Origin: Gammaproteobacteria bacterium | GTDB taxonomy: Bacteria; Pseudomonadota; Gammaproteobacteria; GCA-001735895 | Direction of reading: 5' to 3' | DNA: 9,097 nucleotides | NCBI GenBank assembly: GCA_003645435.1 | Contig: QNFD01000088.1 | Coordinates: 1 to 9,097, forward strand | Shown: piece after piece, positions 6,317-9,097 of the stretch | Position numbering within the stretch: the first letter of the stretch is position 1 | Layout of the letters: the number at the start of each line of letters is the position of its first letter | Translations under genes and position numbers: made by a program | The notes under the pieces: model-generated | The model's database searches: none | What the model was told of the DNA's origin: nothing | The model's input: the letters and a program-made list of their open reading frames with translations, nothing else

Positions 6317-7348
6317 TTGGAAACTCCCCACAACAATCCTGTCGACTTTCGCAGTGACACCCTGACTAAACCGAGCCCTGCGATGCGCGAATGCATGGCC
6401 AGTGCAGCCGTGGGTGACGACGTTTATGGCGAGGACCCGACAGTCAATGAACTCGAACAATACGCTGCCAGCCTGTTAGGCAAGCAGGCAGCCCTGTTTG
6501 TCAGCAGTGGCACCCAGGGTAATTTGCTCGCATTGCTGTCCCATTGTCAACGCGGAGACGAGTTTATCAGCGGTGATAATTATCATATATACAGTCATGA
6601 AGCCGGCGGCGGCGCGGTTCTCGGCGGGATTGCATCGACCGCACTATCGACCGGCCGCGATTTTGAACTCTCGACAGAGCAGGTACTCGCGGCGATCAAA
6701 GCCGACGATAATCATTTTCCCATTTCACGCCTGCTTTGCCTGGAAAATACGGTGTCGGGCCGAGTCCAGCCACAGGCACATTTGCTGACCTTATGCGAAG
6801 TTGCGCATGAGGCCGGTCTGCAAACTCATCTCGATGGCGCACGCTTGATGAATGCCGCAATCGCTCAGAAAATTAACGCGGCCGAAATTGCGGCTCCATT
6901 CGACAGTGTTTCGCTATGCCTGTCAAAAGGCCTGGGGGCACCCGTCGGCTCGCTCCTAATTGGCAGCCAGGCGGTTATCGATAAAGCCAGGCGTGGTCGT
7001 AAAATGCTCGGCGGTGGTACCCGTCAGGCAGGCATTCTGGCAGCAGCCGGGCTATTCGCACTAAAAAACAATATCGCCCGTTTACAGGAAGATCACCGCA
7101 ATGCAAAGCTGCTCGCAGAGGGCATCTCGCGACTCGGAATTATGCCAGTCGAACAACATACTAATATGGTATTCATCACGCCCGCGGTCGATCATATTGC
7201 AGCTTTAGGCAAATTTCTCCTCGGCAAGGGCATTATCCTCGCGCAGGATTCGCCTTCGATCCGCCTCGTCACCCACCTCGATATTAGTCTTGCTGATATC
7301 GAGGCTACTATTGAGGCTTTCGAAAGTTATTATTCTGCTAGCGGATAA
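6317..7348 (+). CDS. ltaE: Low-specificity L-threonine aldolase (PLP-dependent)
   Basis: Cleaves L-threonine, L-allo-threonine and other beta-hydroxy-alpha-amino acids to glycine and an aldehyde. The 343-residue protein follows E. coli LtaE throughout: VDFRSDTLTKPSPAM (9-23), VGDDVYGEDPTVNELE (32-47), SSGTQGNLLALLSHC (63-77), HLDGARLMNA (171-180), CLSKGLGAPVGSLL (201-214) with the PLP lysine at Lys204, KMLGGGTRQAGILAAAG (229-245) and SIRLVTHLDIS near the end. His90 should stack on the cofactor, and His133 matches the second active-site histidine of LtaE. The start is a TTG at 6317 with no obvious Shine-Dalgarno. No ATG or GTG is available in frame between the ATPase stop and the conserved DFRSDT, so translation may depend on coupling to the ATPase gene. 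Together with the transporter it suggests that imported or derived hydroxy amino acids are converted to glycine. Confidence 0.94.
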   Translation: METPHNNPVDFRSDTLTKPSPAMRECMASAAVGDDVYGEDPTVNELEQYAASLLGKQAALFVSSGTQGNLLALLSHCQRGDEFISGDNYHIYSHEAGGGAVLGGIASTALSTGRDFELSTEQVLAAIKADDNHFPISRLLCLENTVSGRVQPQAHLLTLCEVAHEAGLQTHLDGARLMNAAIAQKINAAEIAAPFDSVSLCLSKGLGAPVGSLLIGSQAVIDKARRGRKMLGGGTRQAGILAAAGLFALKNNIARLQEDHRNAKLLAEGISRLGIMPVEQHTNMVFITPAVDHIAALGKFLLGKGIILAQDSPSIRLVTHLDISLADIEATIEAFESYYSASG

Positions 7349-7390
7349 AATTTAAGCTCTAGCCCACACCATCAGTTTATACGATAATTC

Positions 7391-7407
7391 TCTCCTGAAT
7401 CAGGAGA
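7391..7407. promoter_or_regulatory. 17-bp perfect palindrome covering the ribosome-binding site of the JmjC/cupin gene
   Basis: TCTCCTGAATCAGGAGA reads as 8-bp arms around one central base. As RNA it would fold into a seven-pair stem with an AAT loop, and the 3' arm contains AGGAG (7402-7406), nine bases before the ATG. The element could hide the ribosome-binding site in a hairpin, or be a DNA operator for a dimeric repressor. No T tract follows, so it is not an ordinary terminator for the aldolase gene. Confidence 0.55.
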
Positions 7408-7415
7408 TCGCCGGT

Positions 7416-8330
7416 ATGAAATTTAAGCTGCATAAAGATCTGAGCACCCTGCTCGACTTCTACAATAAACAAAGAAAAAATCTGCCTGCTGAATACGCCT
7501 ATGCCCCCGGGCTGATTCCCAAACCCAGCTTTTTCACACTTAAGGATTTGCAGAATCATCTGAATAACCCCCTGTTAAAACCAGAGTGGATACATGTCAA
7601 AACAGCCGGACGACGCATACCGCTTGATTCGAGCATGTTGACTAAAAATGTTCAGATGAAGTTCCTCGAGTTTATGGACAAGGATTTAGTCAATCAGGAA
7701 CTGGGTAAAGGAGGTGCTATTGTACTGGAGGGGCTAGACATACTTGACCCTGGAATAAATGCTTTTTGCGCCAGGCTGGATGAAGGTTTGCCATGCGGCA
7801 TGACTAACTGTGAAAGCTTTTTTTCACAGGCGGGGAACGAGGCCTACGAGGGTCATGCGGATTCAGACGATGTACTTGTCATACAACTGGAAGGCAGGAA
7901 GAACTGGAATTTATACGAACCACAGCAACGCAGATATCTCGGCAACGAGAATCAAAGCGATGCTAAACTGGGACCGGTTAAATACCAGGTTAGCATGCGG
8001 CCGGGCGATGCTCTTTACGTCCGCGCTGGGGTACCACATCTTTGCAGCACACCGGGTAAATTCAGCCTGCACATTTCCTGTGACCTTTTAGATCGAACGC
8101 CGAATGTTGAGAAAATCACCAAAGAAGCAAACAACCAGTATCTCCACGCCTGTGAACAACCCTACGAGCCCGGCTCTAAAGTCATAGACAAGTATATCCA
8201 GATATTGAAATCTCCAGCCTTTCAGGCTGATCTCGAATCAGAAACTAAATTAGTGCGCGAAGAAATCCGTCGATTTAGAGAACGTGTGGCACGTGTATCC
8301 AATATTCGCAGCTTGGCAAAGTTCATTTAA
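7416..8330 (+). CDS. JmjC/cupin-fold Fe(II)/2-oxoglutarate-dependent oxygenase-like protein (compact, ROX/YcfD-related)
   Basis: A 304-residue protein with the jelly-roll core of the JmjC/cupin oxygenases (YcfD/RoxA, MINA53, NO66). The iron triad is visible: His147 and Asp149 in AYEGHADSDDVLVIQLEG, and His208 in PGDALYVRAGVPHLCSTPG. Lys162 in GRKNWNLY lies 15 residues after the first histidine, and His208 lies 61 after. Both match the spacing I recall for the 2-oxoglutarate lysine and distal histidine of MINA53. SLHISCDLLDRTP follows as the final barrel strand. About 75 mostly charged, helical residues come after the barrel. That is shorter than the dimerisation plus winged-helix region of ribosomal oxygenases, which are around 370 residues or more. 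Relatives hydroxylate ribosomal proteins on Arg or His. Whether this one acts on a protein or a free amino acid is open. AGGAG at 7402-7406 supports the ATG. It lies 67 bp behind the aldolase gene. Confidence 0.82.
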   Translation: MKFKLHKDLSTLLDFYNKQRKNLPAEYAYAPGLIPKPSFFTLKDLQNHLNNPLLKPEWIHVKTAGRRIPLDSSMLTKNVQMKFLEFMDKDLVNQELGKGGAIVLEGLDILDPGINAFCARLDEGLPCGMTNCESFFSQAGNEAYEGHADSDDVLVIQLEGRKNWNLYEPQQRRYLGNENQSDAKLGPVKYQVSMRPGDALYVRAGVPHLCSTPGKFSLHISCDLLDRTPNVEKITKEANNQYLHACEQPYEPGSKVIDKYIQILKSPAFQADLESETKLVREEIRRFRERVARVSNIRSLAKFI

Positions 8331-8358
8331 GGATACGTGTCCAGCTTCAGTTGGACTG

Positions 8359-9097
8359 CTAGCCCTGTCTTTCGGTTGCTACCTGTGAACGATGATTCCG
8401 CGGCGAACTACCAAAGTATTTTCGATAACAGGCAGTAAAGTAGGATTGGGTTTCAAAGCCGGTGGCTATCGATATATCGATAACACTATTATTCGTATTC
8501 AGCAGCAATTGCTTGGCGTGCAGCAGGCGCAGCGACAGATAATACTGGCTTGGCGTTACTCCGCGATACTTGTGAAATAGTCGCTCAATCTGTCGGAGAG
8601 AAAGCTCACATTGATCCGCGATGCCGGGTAACGGCAAGGGCTCTTCAATATTGGATTCCATTAAATGGATAACATCGACTAGCTTCGGTGCACTCATCGC
8701 CAGATCGATACGGTCCGCCATCTGCTGTGAATCAATTTGAGTACGAATGCGGTCATGATGAAACTGCTGGGATATCTTCTGCGCGAGATCTCTGCCGTAC
8801 TGGTTTTCGATTAATTTCAACATCATATCGAGTGCAGCGGTTCCACCCGAACAGGTAAATCGTTTGTTGTCGATTTCGTACAGTGAGAATGCCACATCCA
8901 GTTGTGGATAGATTTCCTTGAACACCGGGATATTTTCCCAGTGTATGGTACAGCGACAATTATCGAGCAGGGACGCCCTGGCCAGAACAAAACTACCCGA
9001 ACTGACACTACCGAGATTTACTCCCTGCCTGTCAAGCCTCCGGAGAAATTTCAGGGTGGCGGTATCATCGAAATGCTGGGCGGTATTGGGGGCACAG
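8359..9097 (-). CDS. GlxA/ArgR-type AraC family transcriptional regulator, N-terminus cut off by window edge
   Basis: The minus-strand frame is open from the window end (9096) to the TAG at 8359-8361, giving 245 residues. The usual length is about 310-330, so the first part of the DJ-1/PfpI-like sensor domain is outside. A GTG at 8923-8925 is an internal valine, not the start, because the conserved domain continues upstream through SVSSGSFVLARASLLDN and CTIHWENIPVF. The segment FTCSGGTAALDMMLKLI is typical of the ArgR/GbdR/CdhR/DhcR subgroup, whose known members sense arginine, glycine betaine, carnitine and similar compounds. The C-terminal AraC DNA-binding domain is complete. Its first helix-turn-helix is near GIADQCELSLRQIERLFHKY, and its second is VIDISIATGFETQSYFTACYRKYFGSSP. 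It converges on the JmjC/cupin gene with a 28-bp gap that has no strong terminator. It is a natural candidate to control this locus, but a target inside the window is inferred only. Confidence 0.9.
   Translation of the reverse strand, partial: CAPNTAQHFDDTATLKFLRRLDRQGVNLGSVSSGSFVLARASLLDNCRCTIHWENIPVFKEIYPQLDVAFSLYEIDNKRFTCSGGTAALDMMLKLIENQYGRDLAQKISQQFHHDRIRTQIDSQQMADRIDLAMSAPKLVDVIHLMESNIEEPLPLPGIADQCELSLRQIERLFHKYRGVTPSQYYLSLRLLHAKQLLLNTNNSVIDISIATGFETQSYFTACYRKYFGSSPRNHRSQVATERQG

Noticed and set aside
7348..7429. 11-bp direct repeat AAATTTAAGCT at 7348-7358 and 7419-7429
   Set aside because: Short, AT-rich, and one copy is within the oxygenase coding start. No flanking similarity or inverted ends suggest a mobile element, so chance is the simplest explanation.
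8339..8356. GTCCA/TGGAC stem as a terminator between the convergent oxygenase and regulator genes
   Set aside because: Only five pairs with an eight-base loop and no T tract on either strand.
8923..8925. GTG as the start of a 188-residue AraC regulator
   Set aside because: The frame stays open to the window edge and encodes conserved GlxA-family sensor-domain sequence, so the GTG is an internal valine.

Overview
This window looks like part of a proteobacterial chromosome, most likely an environmental gammaproteobacterium. The dimethylargininase closely resembles the Pseudomonas aeruginosa enzyme as I remember it, the threonine aldolase is LtaE-like, and the regulator has the domain plan of the ArgR/GbdR/CdhR regulators of pseudomonads. 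A GC-rich proteobacterial-type intergenic hairpin repeat is also present. There are no RNA genes, insertion sequences, phage genes or CRISPR arrays that I can see. Base composition is moderate and even, and nothing suggests a recent island.

Layout. The left half is on the minus strand. From right to left, a run of three closely spaced genes (3363 to 903) encodes a MalY/PatB-type PLP C-S lyase/aminotransferase, a dimethylarginine dimethylaminohydrolase (DDAH) and a GNAT acetyltransferase. The acetyltransferase ends inside a hairpin repeat (884-932). Further left, behind its own upstream region with an 8-bp inverted repeat, is a DAO-family FAD oxidoreductase (690 to 1) that runs off the window. 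A 317-bp divergent intergenic region (3364-3680) separates this from a plus-strand set. That set encodes a family-3 amino acid-binding protein, one membrane permease with extra N-terminal helices, an amino acid ABC ATPase (start overlapping the permease stop by one base), a low-specificity L-threonine aldolase, and a compact JmjC/cupin Fe(II)/2-oxoglutarate oxygenase. At the right end, convergent with the oxygenase gene, is the C-terminal part of a GlxA/ArgR-type AraC regulator that runs off the window.

How the genes may work together. Nearly every product acts on amino acids or their N-methyl, hydroxy or thio derivatives: uptake (ABC transporter), dimethylamine release from methylarginines (DDAH), cleavage of beta-hydroxy amino acids to glycine plus aldehyde (threonine aldolase), C-S cleavage (PatB), oxidative deamination or demethylation (DAO oxidoreductase), N-acetylation (GNAT), and possible hydroxylation (JmjC/cupin). 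The GlxA-type regulator belongs to the subgroup that includes sensors of arginine, glycine betaine, carnitine and sarcosine. My inference is that this is a scavenging locus for modified amino acids. The specific substrate cannot be read from the sequence. The most unusual part is the transporter, threonine aldolase and stand-alone JmjC oxygenase in a row.
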